This document shows, one piece after another, positions 1 through 7,592 of a stretch of DNA of 18,337 nucleotides. The notes below the pieces were generated by a model. The model saw only the letters and a program-made list of their open reading frames with translations, was not told the DNA's origin and searched no databases. Positions within the stretch are counted from its first letter, which is position 1. Each line of letters opens with the position of its first letter. The translations under genes and the position numbers were made by a program. Origin of the DNA: an uncultured Ruminococcus sp. (GTDB taxonomy: Bacteria > Bacillota > Clostridia > Oscillospirales > Ruminococcaceae); assembly GCA_910579835.1 (NCBI GenBank), contig CAJTWQ010000039.1, positions 1-18,337 on the forward strand. Direction: 5' to 3'.

Positions 1-275
1 GAACGCTTGAACATGCCGGCGAGATTGATATGATTATTTCCGGATACAGTAAATCCAGAAGCATTTCCCGAATTTCAAAGCTTAATCTGGCAATTCTAAG
101 AATAGCTTTATATGAAGCAGTTTACGATGAAAATACTCCTGTAAATGCAGCTATCAGCGAAGCAATAAATCTTTCTATGGTTTATGCCTACAAAGAGGAT
201 ACTTCTTTTATAAACGGGGTTCTCGGAGCATTTTCAAGAGACCGTCAGAAGAATGAGGCTGTGGAAAATGCCTGA
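1..275 (+). CDS. nusB: Transcription antitermination factor NusB, C-terminal part
   Basis: Partial gene: the reading frame is already open at base 3 and ends at TGA 273-275, leaving about 90 codons of a protein usually 130-150 residues long. NusB binds boxA RNA with NusE (ribosomal protein S10) and helps antitermination on rRNA operons. The visible part matches the NusB C-terminal helical half: an ILRIALYEA helix, then a PVNAAISEAINLSMVYA stretch and the closing SFINGVLGAF motif. The Met at 30 is internal, because homologous sequence (TLEHAGEID) continues upstream of it. It overlaps the start of the next gene by a few bases and opens the long plus-strand gene run. Identification rests on motif recognition and on the nusB-xseA neighbourhood. 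Confidence 0.88.
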   Translation, partial: TLEHAGEIDMIISGYSKSRSISRISKLNLAILRIALYEAVYDENTPVNAAISEAINLSMVYAYKEDTSFINGVLGAFSRDRQKNEAVENA

Positions 276-1215
276 GTTTTTAGGAATTGATACAAGCAAT
301 TACACTACCTCGGCTGCTGTTTACATTAGCGAAGAAAACAAGATATATCAGTCAAAAAGGCTTCTTCCCGTTGGGAAAGGGAAACTCGGACTTCGTCAAA
401 GTGACGCTGTTTTTCATCACACAAAGCAGCTTCCTGAAATGATAGAAAAACTGTTCGGGGAAAATATACTGAAAAAACCATGCGCTGTGACGGCTTCTTC
501 ACGTCCCCGAAATTCAGAAGGCTCCTATATGCCGTGTTTTCTTTGCGGAGAGGGGGTTGCACGTTCGCTTGGGTCTATAGAAAAAATTCCTATTTATACT
601 GCGTCACATCAGACAGGTCATATATTGGCGGCTCTTTATTCAGCCGGCAGGCTCGATCTTGTTTCACACAGATTTATTGCTTTTCATGTCAGCGGAGGAA
701 CTACAGATTGTCTTCTTTGCGAACCTGATAAGGAAAATATTTTAAGTATTTCCGAAATCGGCACATCTCTTGATCTAAAGGCAGGTCAAGCTGTAGACAG
801 AGTTGGAATGATGCTTGGTCTGGATTTTCCGTGTGGACGTCAGCTTGAAGCATTGGCGTCTGGAGCTGACAAAAAAATCAATGTGAAAGCTGTTCTTAAA
901 GGAAATGACTGCTGTCTTTCCGGACTTGAAAACAAATGCTGTGCTATGGCTGACGCAGGAGAAAAGTCTGAAAATATTGCGGCATACTGTCTTGACACAA
1001 TTGCTGAGACGATACTTGCTATGACCGAAAATGCTGTAAGATGTTACGGTACGCTTCCTCTCGTGTTTGCAGGGGGAGTAATGTCGGATATATATATTCG
1101 TGAAAAAATAACTGCACGATTTAAGAACGCATATTTTGCCGCTCCGGAGTTCTCTTGCGACAATGCTGCCGGAATTGCTATATTCGGCTATATTAAATAT
1201 ATTGGAGAAAAGTAA
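268..1215 (+). CDS. TsaD/Kae1-like protein (peptidase M22 / O-sialoglycoprotein endopeptidase-type paralogue)
   Basis: A 315-residue member of the ASKHA/TsaD superfamily. TsaD proper makes the threonylcarbamoyl group of tRNA t6A37, but this looks like the clostridial paralogue found beside nusB rather than TsaD itself. Visible: N-terminal GIDTSNYTTS phosphate loop (6-15), metal-site pair H114-x3-H118 in SHQTGH, SGGTT (142-146), GTSLDLKAGQAVDRVG (165-180), AGG (268-270) and CDNAAGIA near the C terminus (D299). It is somewhat shorter than TsaD (about 335-345), and the usual FSFSGLKTA stretch is degenerate (LSGLENK). ATG 268 is chosen because GAGG lies 9 nt upstream and the family begins right at the phosphate loop. 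ATG 253 in the same frame is the alternative. It overlaps nusB and shares one base (TAATG) with xseA. Whether it modifies tRNA or has another role cannot be told from sequence. Confidence 0.75.
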   Translation: MPEFLGIDTSNYTTSAAVYISEENKIYQSKRLLPVGKGKLGLRQSDAVFHHTKQLPEMIEKLFGENILKKPCAVTASSRPRNSEGSYMPCFLCGEGVARSLGSIEKIPIYTASHQTGHILAALYSAGRLDLVSHRFIAFHVSGGTTDCLLCEPDKENILSISEIGTSLDLKAGQAVDRVGMMLGLDFPCGRQLEALASGADKKINVKAVLKGNDCCLSGLENKCCAMADAGEKSENIAAYCLDTIAETILAMTENAVRCYGTLPLVFAGGVMSDIYIREKITARFKNAYFAAPEFSCDNAAGIAIFGYIKYIGEK

Positions 1216-2405
1216 TGCCTGTTGTTACGGTTACACAGATAAATAAGTATTTAAGCTCTGTTGTCAGAGGTGACAGAGTTTTACAGGGGATTATGATAAA
1301 AGGCGAAATTTCCAATTTTGTCTGTCATTACAAAAGCGGCCATTTGTATTTTACTTTGAAAGACAAGGAAAGTATGTTAAAGGCGATAATGTTCGCACAG
1401 ACTGCATCCCGGCTTAAATTTGTTCCGGAAGACGGAATGTCTGTAGTTGTGTCCGGGAATATAACGGTTTACGAGCGTGACGGTGTTTATCAGATAAATG
1501 TAACTGATATTATTCCGGAGGGAATAGGGAAAGAAACTGCCGCCTTAGAACAGCTTAAAAGGGAACTTGCTAAGAAGGGAGTATTTGATACTGCTCACAA
1601 GCGTTCTTTGCCTGCAATGCCAAAAAAGATCGGAGCAGTAACATCACTCAGCGGCGCTGCAGTTAGGGATATTATCAATGTTCTTTCAAGACGGTGGCCG
1701 CTTTGTGAGGTATATGCCGTGAATGCCATTGTTCAGGGAGAAAGCGCGCCTGATTCCATTTGCCGTGGTATCTTTAGAGCGGAAGCGGCAGGATGCGATG
1801 TGATTATATTAGGACGCGGCGGAGGATCTTCTGAGGATCTTAGCGCTTTTAACACAGAAAAGGCGGTTTATGCGGTCTATAACTGCAAGGTTCCGGTAAT
1901 CTCCGCTGTCGGTCATGAAACTGACATTTCATTAACAGATCTTGCCGCAGATATGAGAGCGCCTACACCGTCGGCAGCGGCTGAACTGGTATCCGTATCA
2001 GCGGACAACCTTTTCGGCAGAATTGATATTTTGGAGCAGAAGCTTCAAAAAGCATTTTCTGCTGTATTTTTGCGGGCTGAAGAAAAACTTTATCGTACGG
2101 CTGCACGGCTTGCGGTTCAGTCTCCGGAGAACCGCCTCGCGCTTTCGGAGAACCAAATTATAAATCTTGAAAAAAGATGCAGGCTTGCATTGTATGCATA
2201 TCTCAGATGTTTTGAATTGCAAGTGAACGAACAAATAATATACCTTGAAAGTCTTAGTCCGCTGAAAGTTCTTTCACGGGGGTATTCACTGGTTTACAGC
2301 AGCGATAATCTTATTTGCAGTTCAGATAAATTAAAAACAGATGATAAAATAAGCATACGTTTTGAAAAAGGCGGTGCGAAAGCGAAAATTACAGATATAT
2401 GGTGA
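1215..2405 (+). CDS. xseA: Exodeoxyribonuclease VII large subunit
   Basis: A 396-residue catalytic subunit of exonuclease VII, which degrades single-stranded DNA from either end into oligonucleotides in complex with several XseB subunits. The N-terminal OB-fold (about residues 1-105) shows the family pattern VTQINKYL, VRGEISNF-like (GEISNFV, 30-36) and HLYFTLKD. The catalytic domain carries GAVTSLSGAAVRDI (140-153), the hallmark GRGGGSSEDLSAFN (200-213) and VISAVGHETDISLTDLAAD followed by RAPTPSAAAE (228-257). The helical C-terminal arm that binds XseB is shorter and less conserved. Length is near the lower end of the usual 400-460. The start is the ATG that overlaps the upstream TAA by one base, implying translational coupling, and xseB follows 4 nt downstream. 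No key motif is missing. Confidence 0.96.
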   Translation: MPVVTVTQINKYLSSVVRGDRVLQGIMIKGEISNFVCHYKSGHLYFTLKDKESMLKAIMFAQTASRLKFVPEDGMSVVVSGNITVYERDGVYQINVTDIIPEGIGKETAALEQLKRELAKKGVFDTAHKRSLPAMPKKIGAVTSLSGAAVRDIINVLSRRWPLCEVYAVNAIVQGESAPDSICRGIFRAEAAGCDVIILGRGGGSSEDLSAFNTEKAVYAVYNCKVPVISAVGHETDISLTDLAADMRAPTPSAAAELVSVSADNLFGRIDILEQKLQKAFSAVFLRAEEKLYRTAARLAVQSPENRLALSENQIINLEKRCRLALYAYLRCFELQVNEQIIYLESLSPLKVLSRGYSLVYSSDNLICSSDKLKTDDKISIRFEKGGAKAKITDIW

Positions 2406-2409
2406 TAAA

Positions 2410-2613
2410 ATGGAAACAGAACATAGCTTTGAGGAAAATTTAACAAATCTTAATAAAATTGTTGCTGAGCTTGAAAGAGGAGATATTTCCCTTGAAAAAG
2501 CAGTTGAGCTTTACGGGGACGGCGTTAAGCTTTCAGCTCTCTGCAAAAAGCAGCTTAGTGAGGCAAAAATAAAAATAACGGAGGTTGACGAAAAGCTTTC
2601 GTCAGAAAAGTGA
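2410..2613 (+). CDS. xseB: Exodeoxyribonuclease VII small subunit
   Basis: A 67-residue small helical subunit that multimerises on XseA and is needed for exonuclease VII function. The sequence shows the family core: SFEENLTNLNKIVAELERG, then ISLEKAVELYGDGVKLSALC and a Lys-rich helix ending in KLSSEK. The start ATG at 2410 is preferred over an in-frame upstream ATG inside xseA (2362) because the family starts right before the FEENL helix and GGTGA lies 4 nt upstream. The gene is 4 nt after xseA and ends 1 nt before ispA, so the three are almost certainly co-transcribed and coupled. Confidence 0.93.
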   Translation: METEHSFEENLTNLNKIVAELERGDISLEKAVELYGDGVKLSALCKKQLSEAKIKITEVDEKLSSEK

Positions 2614-2614
2614 T

Positions 2615-3505
2615 ATGAGTAATTTTAGGGAAAAACTTTCGGAATATGTAAAATTTACCGAGGAAAATCTAAAAAAATACAGCCTTTGTTTCGGAGCAGT
2701 AAGCGCACAGGAAAATCTTATAAAGGCAATGAATTACTCGCTTGAAGCGGGAGGAAAAAGGATTAGGCCGGTTTTGGCATATGCATTCTGTGAAGCCTGC
2801 GGAGGCGATTACAAAACAGTATCCGCACCGGCATGCGGCATTGAGATGGTACATACCTTCTCTTTGATCCATGACGATCTTCCGGCGATGGACAATGATG
2901 ATTTCCGGCGGGGAAAACCGTCTTGTCATAAGGCTTTTGACGAATCGACAGCCATTCTTGCCGGAGACGCTCTTTCCGTACTGCCGTTTGAGATTATTGC
3001 CGACGATCCTGTTCTCACCAATGATCAAAAGGTAAGTATTATTTCATGTCTTGCGAAGGCTGTAGGACGCGATGGAATGATCGGCGGTCAGGTCATTGAT
3101 ATGGAAAACGAAAAGCGAAGCGATGTTGACGAAGTGAATCTTCGCAATATGTACCGTCATAAAACAGGAGATCTTATTGCAGTCTCCTGTATGATAGGCT
3201 GCATTTGTGCCGGAGCCGATAGTGAAACAGCCGCCGCAGCCGGTGAATATGGCTATCGTCTTGGACTTGCCTTTCAAATTATAGACGATATACTTGACGT
3301 TACAAGTACCACTGAGGAATTGGGCAAGCCGGCAGGCAGTGATTCACAGGAGAACAAGACCACTTTTGTAACGCTTTATGGTGTGGAAAAAGCACGGGAT
3401 ATTGCCGGACAAATTACTGGAGAGGCAATGTTGACGCTCGAAAAATTTAGTGACAGTCTTTTCCTTAAAGAGCTTACAGAAATGCTTCTGTGCAGAAAAA
3501 AATAA
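2615..3505 (+). CDS. ispA: Short-chain polyprenyl diphosphate synthase (farnesyl/geranyl diphosphate synthase)
   Basis: A 296-residue cytoplasmic all-helical trans-prenyltransferase that condenses isopentenyl diphosphate with allylic diphosphates, feeding quinone and cell-wall lipid carrier synthesis. Visible: GGKRIRPVL (46-54), first Asp-rich motif DDLPAMD (87-93) with downstream DDFRRGKPSCHKAF, GDAL (117-120), GGQVIDM (157-163), and second Asp-rich motif IIDDILDVT (222-230). The two residues between the aspartates of the first motif fit the bacterial FPP synthase type. ATG 2615 is chosen. An in-frame TTG at 2585 lies inside xseB with GGAGG abutting it, so it is unlikely. The gene lies between xseB and dxs, two steps of the same isoprenoid supply line. 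Product chain length cannot be fixed from sequence alone. Confidence 0.93.
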   Translation: MSNFREKLSEYVKFTEENLKKYSLCFGAVSAQENLIKAMNYSLEAGGKRIRPVLAYAFCEACGGDYKTVSAPACGIEMVHTFSLIHDDLPAMDNDDFRRGKPSCHKAFDESTAILAGDALSVLPFEIIADDPVLTNDQKVSIISCLAKAVGRDGMIGGQVIDMENEKRSDVDEVNLRNMYRHKTGDLIAVSCMIGCICAGADSETAAAAGEYGYRLGLAFQIIDDILDVTSTTEELGKPAGSDSQENKTTFVTLYGVEKARDIAGQITGEAMLTLEKFSDSLFLKELTEMLLCRKK

Positions 3506-3511
3506 CATTAC

Positions 3512-3562
3512 AAAGGAGCAGCGGAGCAGGGAAATATTAAGATGTAAAGCTATTTCCGCTCC
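3512..3562 (+). promoter_or_regulatory. Hairpin leader before dxs containing an AUG-UAA
   Basis: The 69-nt gap between ispA and dxs holds an AAAGGAG Shine-Dalgarno-like box (about 3512-3517). Then comes an imperfect inverted repeat: arm GGAGCAGGGAAATA (3523-3536) pairs with TATTTCCGCTCC (3551-3562) over 12 bp with a 2-nt bulge. The loop contains ATG (3542-3544) followed at once by TAA in the dxs frame. The dxs ATG at 3575 has no SD of its own. Folding would bring AAAGGAG within about 17 nt of that ATG. No poly-U tract follows, so it is not a simple terminator. Function is inferred only. Confidence 0.4.
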
Positions 3563-3574
3563 CAGTCGTTTAAA

Positions 3575-5494
3575 ATGAAGGATAAAAGTAATTCGGAAAA
3601 AAATGTTATTACAGAGAAAAAAGTATCATTGGCTGACCTTAAGCTGCCGGAGGATTTGAGGGAACTATCCGTTAAACAGTGCAATGCACTGTGCAGCGAG
3701 ATAAGGAATCTTTTGATAACAACTGTTTCCAAAACAGGAGGTCATCTTGCTTCGAATCTTGGCGTTGTTGAACTGACTATGGCCATTCACCGGGTTTTTA
3801 ATTCACCTGACGACAAAATAATATGGGATGTGGGACATCAGTCATATACCCATAAAATACTTACCGGCAGGTTAAAGGAATTCCACACTCTACGCCGAAA
3901 GGACGGACTATCAGGATTTCCGAAGCCCGAAGAAAGTGTTCACGACACCTATATAAGCGGACACAGCAGCACTTCTGTTTCTGTTGCATGCGGTGTTGCA
4001 GAGGCTATGATGATTCAGGGGAAAAATAATTTTGCCGTGGCTGTGATTGGTGATGGTGCTATGACCGGCGGAATGTTCTATGAAGCGATGAATAACGGAG
4101 GCAGGGGGAAAAATCCCAATCTTATAGTAATTCTCAATGATAATAATATGTCGATTTCCAAAAGCGTCGGTTCTGTTGCCAAATATCTTACTTCTCTCCG
4201 AAACAGCGAGGAATATCTCCAGACAAAGCGTGCCGTTGAGCGGGGAATTAAGAAAATTCCGATTATGGGAAAATCAGTGGCAAGGGGAATAAAAAACGTA
4301 AAGGATTCTGTGAAATACCGTATTTTTGAAGAAAGCAATCTTTTTGAGGATATGGGATTTATATATCTTGGACCTGTAAACGGACATGATCTGGAGGAGC
4401 TGGAAGAGGTTATGCGAATGGCTAAAACCTATGACGAGCCAGTGTTCATTCATGTTAAAACGGTCAAGGGCAAGGGCTATGTACCAGCAGAAAATAATCC
4501 GGGGGAGTATCATGGGATTTCACGCTTTGACATTGAAACAGGTAATCCTGAGGTTTCTGCAAACAAGTGTTTTTCTACAGTGTTTGGACGTGAACTTGTG
4601 CGTATTGCACAAAATGACAGCCGGATAACTGCAATCACGGCTGCTATGAAATACGGTACCGGACTTCAGTTTTTTTGCAGTCGCTTTCCCGAACGATTTT
4701 TTGACGTCGGTATTGCCGAGCAGCACGCTGTGACATTTGCCGGAGGGTTGGCTGCAATGGGACAGATACCGGTTTTTGCAGTATATTCTTCTTTTCTGCA
4801 GCGTGCCTACGACCAACTTATCCATGATATTTCCATCGGAAAGCTTCATATCGTTCTTGGTATAGACCGTGCCGGAATAGTAGGAGAGGATGGTGAGACG
4901 CATCAGGGACTTTTTGACGTTCCTATGCTGACGACAATCATGAACACGACGATATACTCTCCCTGCTGCTATGACGAGCTTAAAATGTGTATGAAAAAGG
5001 CTGTCTTTGAGGATAATGGTATTGCTGCCATACGTTATCCTAGGGGAGGAGAGCCGGATGCATATGATAATGGTTATCTTTCCGGAGATCATGTTTTTAT
5101 CAGTCATGGACGGAGCAATATTCTTATCATCACTTACGGCCGTATTTTTGATGAGGCTATGAAAGCGCAGAATATACTGTTTGAAGAGGAAATCAGCTGT
5201 GATTTGTTGAAACTTACAAAAATCTGGCCTCTGGATGACGATCTTGCCGAAGAGACTGTAAATTACCGAATGATTGTATTTTTTGAAGAAAGCATGGATA
5301 GCGGAAGTATTTCCGAAAAGTTTGCAGATATTCTTGTCAGATCATCCTTTAAGGGCAGATATTTTAGGGTTACAGCAAACGGCTACGTCAAACAGGCGTC
5401 GGTAAAGGAATGTCTGAATCAGCTTGGTCTGACAAGTGCTAAAATGGCTGAATTCATCAGAAAAAGGAGCAATGAGGTTAATGGCAAGACTTGA
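3575..5494 (+). CDS. dxs: 1-deoxy-D-xylulose-5-phosphate synthase
   Basis: A 639-residue thiamine-diphosphate enzyme that joins pyruvate and glyceraldehyde 3-phosphate to DXP, the entry step of the MEP isoprenoid pathway, also used for thiamine and pyridoxal. Visible: GGHLASNLGVVELT near residue 50, IIWDVGHQSYTHKILTGR, GHSSTS, the ThDP/Mg motif GDGAMTGG (159-166) through NDNNMS (188-193), and the pyrimidine-domain DVGIAEQHAVTFAGG with Glu about 382. Then HDISI, DRAGIVGEDGETHQG and IRYPRG follow, with a transketolase C-terminal domain. Length is normal (about 620-640). The start is uncertain: ATG 3575 gives a polar N-terminal extension of about 18 residues with no SD close by, while in-frame TTG 3629 would start nearer the conserved region. 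Its 3' end overlaps tlyA by 14 nt. Confidence 0.96.
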   Translation: MKDKSNSEKNVITEKKVSLADLKLPEDLRELSVKQCNALCSEIRNLLITTVSKTGGHLASNLGVVELTMAIHRVFNSPDDKIIWDVGHQSYTHKILTGRLKEFHTLRRKDGLSGFPKPEESVHDTYISGHSSTSVSVACGVAEAMMIQGKNNFAVAVIGDGAMTGGMFYEAMNNGGRGKNPNLIVILNDNNMSISKSVGSVAKYLTSLRNSEEYLQTKRAVERGIKKIPIMGKSVARGIKNVKDSVKYRIFEESNLFEDMGFIYLGPVNGHDLEELEEVMRMAKTYDEPVFIHVKTVKGKGYVPAENNPGEYHGISRFDIETGNPEVSANKCFSTVFGRELVRIAQNDSRITAITAAMKYGTGLQFFCSRFPERFFDVGIAEQHAVTFAGGLAAMGQIPVFAVYSSFLQRAYDQLIHDISIGKLHIVLGIDRAGIVGEDGETHQGLFDVPMLTTIMNTTIYSPCCYDELKMCMKKAVFEDNGIAAIRYPRGGEPDAYDNGYLSGDHVFISHGRSNILIITYGRIFDEAMKAQNILFEEEISCDLLKLTKIWPLDDDLAEETVNYRMIVFFEESMDSGSISEKFADILVRSSFKGRYFRVTANGYVKQASVKECLNQLGLTSAKMAEFIRKRSNEVNGKT

Positions 5495-6266
5495 CAGCGT
5501 TCTTGTTGCACAAGGAATCGTATCAAGCCGTGAAAAGGCTAAAGAAATGATAATGTCCGGAGCAGTTTCAGTTAATGGAAAAGTAATAAAAAAGCCGTCA
5601 TGGAATACGCTGGAAGATGATGTTGTGGAATCATCAATAAGCCAGACCTACGTTGGCAGAGGAGCTTTGAAGCTCGAAAAGGCTGCTTATGAATTTGATC
5701 TAAGGTTTGATAGAAAAGTCTGTCTTGACATAGGCGCATCAACCGGAGGTTTTACGGATTTTATGCTGAAAAAAGGCGCAAAAAAAATATTTGCGGTCGA
5801 TGTCGGCAGAGATCAGCTTGCAGCTTCGCTCAGGTCCGACGGCAGGGTGATTTGTATGGAAAAAACTGACATAAGAAATATTTCCGCCGATCGTCTTGGA
5901 GAGTACATGGATTTTATCTGTGCCGATGTTTCTTTTATTTCCCTGAAAATGATTCTGCCTAAGATACATGAGCTTCTTAAAGAAGGCGAAACAGCGGCAG
6001 TGCTTATCAAACCCCAATTTGAAGCTGGAAAAAGCAATATTGGAAAGCACGGCGTCGTTAAAAATAAGAAAGTTCATGTAAGTGTATTATCTGATATAGA
6101 TGTATTTTCGGCGGAAATTGGTCTCGTTCCCGAGGGATACTGCTGTTCTCCGATAAGAGGAGGAAGCGGAAATATCGAATATCTTATGATAGTAAGAAAA
6201 AACTCGGGAAGCCATATTTTATGCGACTTTAGGGAGCTTGTGGAAAAATCGTTCAGTATGCTTTAA
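5481..6266 (+). CDS. tlyA: TlyA family rRNA 2'-O-methyltransferase (S4 + FtsJ-like domains)
   Basis: A 261-residue protein of the TlyA/hemolysin A family. Characterised members 2'-O-methylate cytidines of 16S and/or 23S rRNA. An N-terminal S4 RNA-binding domain (about 1-60, MARLDSVLVAQGIVSSREKA) is followed by an FtsJ-like methyltransferase: SAM site DIGASTGGFTDF (83-94), acidic VDVG (106-109), and putative catalytic residues K64, D149 (ADVSFIS), K177 (LIKPQFEAG) and E233. ATG 5481 is chosen because the family starts with the RLDxxL segment and AGGAG lies about 11 nt upstream. ATG 5472 in frame has only a 2-nt spacer. It sits in the canonical dxs-tlyA-nadK order. The hemolysin label of old annotations is historical and no haemolytic feature is visible. 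Confidence 0.92.
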   Translation: MARLDSVLVAQGIVSSREKAKEMIMSGAVSVNGKVIKKPSWNTLEDDVVESSISQTYVGRGALKLEKAAYEFDLRFDRKVCLDIGASTGGFTDFMLKKGAKKIFAVDVGRDQLAASLRSDGRVICMEKTDIRNISADRLGEYMDFICADVSFISLKMILPKIHELLKEGETAAVLIKPQFEAGKSNIGKHGVVKNKKVHVSVLSDIDVFSAEIGLVPEGYCCSPIRGGSGNIEYLMIVRKNSGSHILCDFRELVEKSFSML

Positions 6267-6275
6267 GGAGTAAGT

Positions 6276-7130
6276 ATGAAAGCAGCTTTATATCCTAATT
6301 TTCAGAAAAAAAATGCTCTTTCCTGTGCGAGAAATGTATGCGATATACTTTTTCGCGAGGGGATTCAGGTATGCGTTAGTGAGAATTTCAAAAAGGAATT
6401 TTCCGATAAGCCATCTATAGTTTATGAAGATATAGAGCGGTCTTCAAGAACGGCAGATTTTGTTATAGCTATCGGGGGCGACGGAACTATTCTTCGCTGT
6501 GCAAAGCTTCTTACAGGGACCGATACAAAGCTGTTGGGAATAAATACAGGAACATTGGGATTTATGGCGGGGCTTGAAGCAGATCAGCTCGATAAGCTCA
6601 GGCTGCTGAAAAACGGGAAGTATGAAATTTCTGATAGAATGACTCTTGACGTTATTTTGCACCGTGACAGCGGCGATGTGATATATACTGCGCTTAATGA
6701 AATTTCGGCACGTTCCGGAAGTTTTCGTATCTGTGATTTTGAGGTGTATTCCGACAGCTATCTTGTTGGAAAATACCGGGCTGACGGAGTATTGTTCAGT
6801 ACGCCGTCAGGATCTACAGCATATGCTCTTTCAGCAGGAGGACCTGTTATCGAACCGGATCTTGAATGTATAGAAATGACTCTTATTTGTCCTCATTCCC
6901 TGTTTTCAAGAGCGACAATGTTTTCCGCAGGAAGAAAGCTCAGACTTACAGACAGAACGTCGAACGGAGAAAGTATGGTTGTCTGCGTTGACGGAGAGCT
7001 GTATTTTAAACTGCATGAAAATGAATCTGTTGATATAATCAGAGGTCGGCATAATATTAAGTTTGTAAATCTTATAGGAAATTCTTTTCACGAATCATTG
7101 TGCAGAAAACTGTGCAAGCCCATAAAATAA
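6276..7130 (+). CDS. nadK: NAD kinase
   Basis: A 284-residue cytoplasmic kinase that phosphorylates NAD to NADP using ATP or polyphosphate, the sole route to NADP. Visible: the GGDGT motif with catalytic Asp (67-71) preceded by the hydrophobic strand FVIAI, GINTGTLGFMA (88-98), NE (141-142) in the substrate loop, the Gly-rich TPSGSTAYALSAGGPVI (176-192), and a C-terminal VVCVDGE strand. Length is typical. A strong site, AAGGAG, lies 6 nt before the ATG, and the gene starts 9 nt after tlyA. Neighbour order with tlyA, argR and recN supports the call. Nothing unusual. Confidence 0.96.
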   Translation: MKAALYPNFQKKNALSCARNVCDILFREGIQVCVSENFKKEFSDKPSIVYEDIERSSRTADFVIAIGGDGTILRCAKLLTGTDTKLLGINTGTLGFMAGLEADQLDKLRLLKNGKYEISDRMTLDVILHRDSGDVIYTALNEISARSGSFRICDFEVYSDSYLVGKYRADGVLFSTPSGSTAYALSAGGPVIEPDLECIEMTLICPHSLFSRATMFSAGRKLRLTDRTSNGESMVVCVDGELYFKLHENESVDIIRGRHNIKFVNLIGNSFHESLCRKLCKPIK

Positions 7131-7139
7131 GGAGAATTT

Positions 7140-7583
7140 ATGAAGAACCGCAGGCAAGAGGCAATACTGGAAATAATCTCAGAGCACTTTGTTTCGACAC
7201 AGGAAGAATTAATAATGCTCCTTGAACAAAGGGGGATAAAAACTGCACAGGCGACACTTTCCAGGGATATTCAGCAACTATCCCTGATAAAGCAGCGCAA
7301 TGATCGCGGGGAAATGAGATATACGCTGCCTATATCTGCCGTCAAGGAAAAGACGCTTTTTCAGGATGCAGTTTTGTCAGTTGATTATGCAATGAATACC
7401 ATCGTTCTTAAATGCCGTGCTGGAATGGCTCAGGGAACATGTGCCGCAATTGATTCAGTAAACCATGAGGGTGTTGTAGGAACTATAGCGGGCGACGATA
7501 CGATTTTCATTCTTGTAAGAAGCGAGGCAGACGCTAAAAAGCTGTCGAAAAAATTTAAAAGCGATCTTTTTCCGGGGAGATGA
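7140..7583 (+). CDS. argR: Arginine repressor/regulator ArgR (AhrC)
   Basis: A 147-residue hexameric regulator that binds ARG boxes in the presence of arginine, repressing biosynthesis and activating catabolism. The N-terminal winged-helix domain (about 1-70) has the signature recognition region ATLSRDIQQLSLIK (38-51) and ends with MRYTLP. The C-terminal oligomerisation and arginine-binding domain shows MNTIVLKCRAGMAQGTCAAID and the acidic ligand motif GTIAGDDTIFIL (114-125). AAGGAG lies 6 nt before the ATG. It sits 9 nt from nadK and 9 nt from recN, the usual argR-recN pairing of Firmicutes. No arginine biosynthetic gene lies in the window, so its targets are elsewhere. Confidence 0.95.
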   Translation: MKNRRQEAILEIISEHFVSTQEELIMLLEQRGIKTAQATLSRDIQQLSLIKQRNDRGEMRYTLPISAVKEKTLFQDAVLSVDYAMNTIVLKCRAGMAQGTCAAIDSVNHEGVVGTIAGDDTIFILVRSEADAKKLSKKFKSDLFPGR

Positions 7584-7592
7584 CACTAATAT

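Noticed and set aside
4520..5107. 195-codon minus-strand open frame inside dxs
   Set aside because: It is fully antisense to the highly conserved dxs catalytic region, has low-complexity basic composition and no SD. It is a shadow of dxs codon use.
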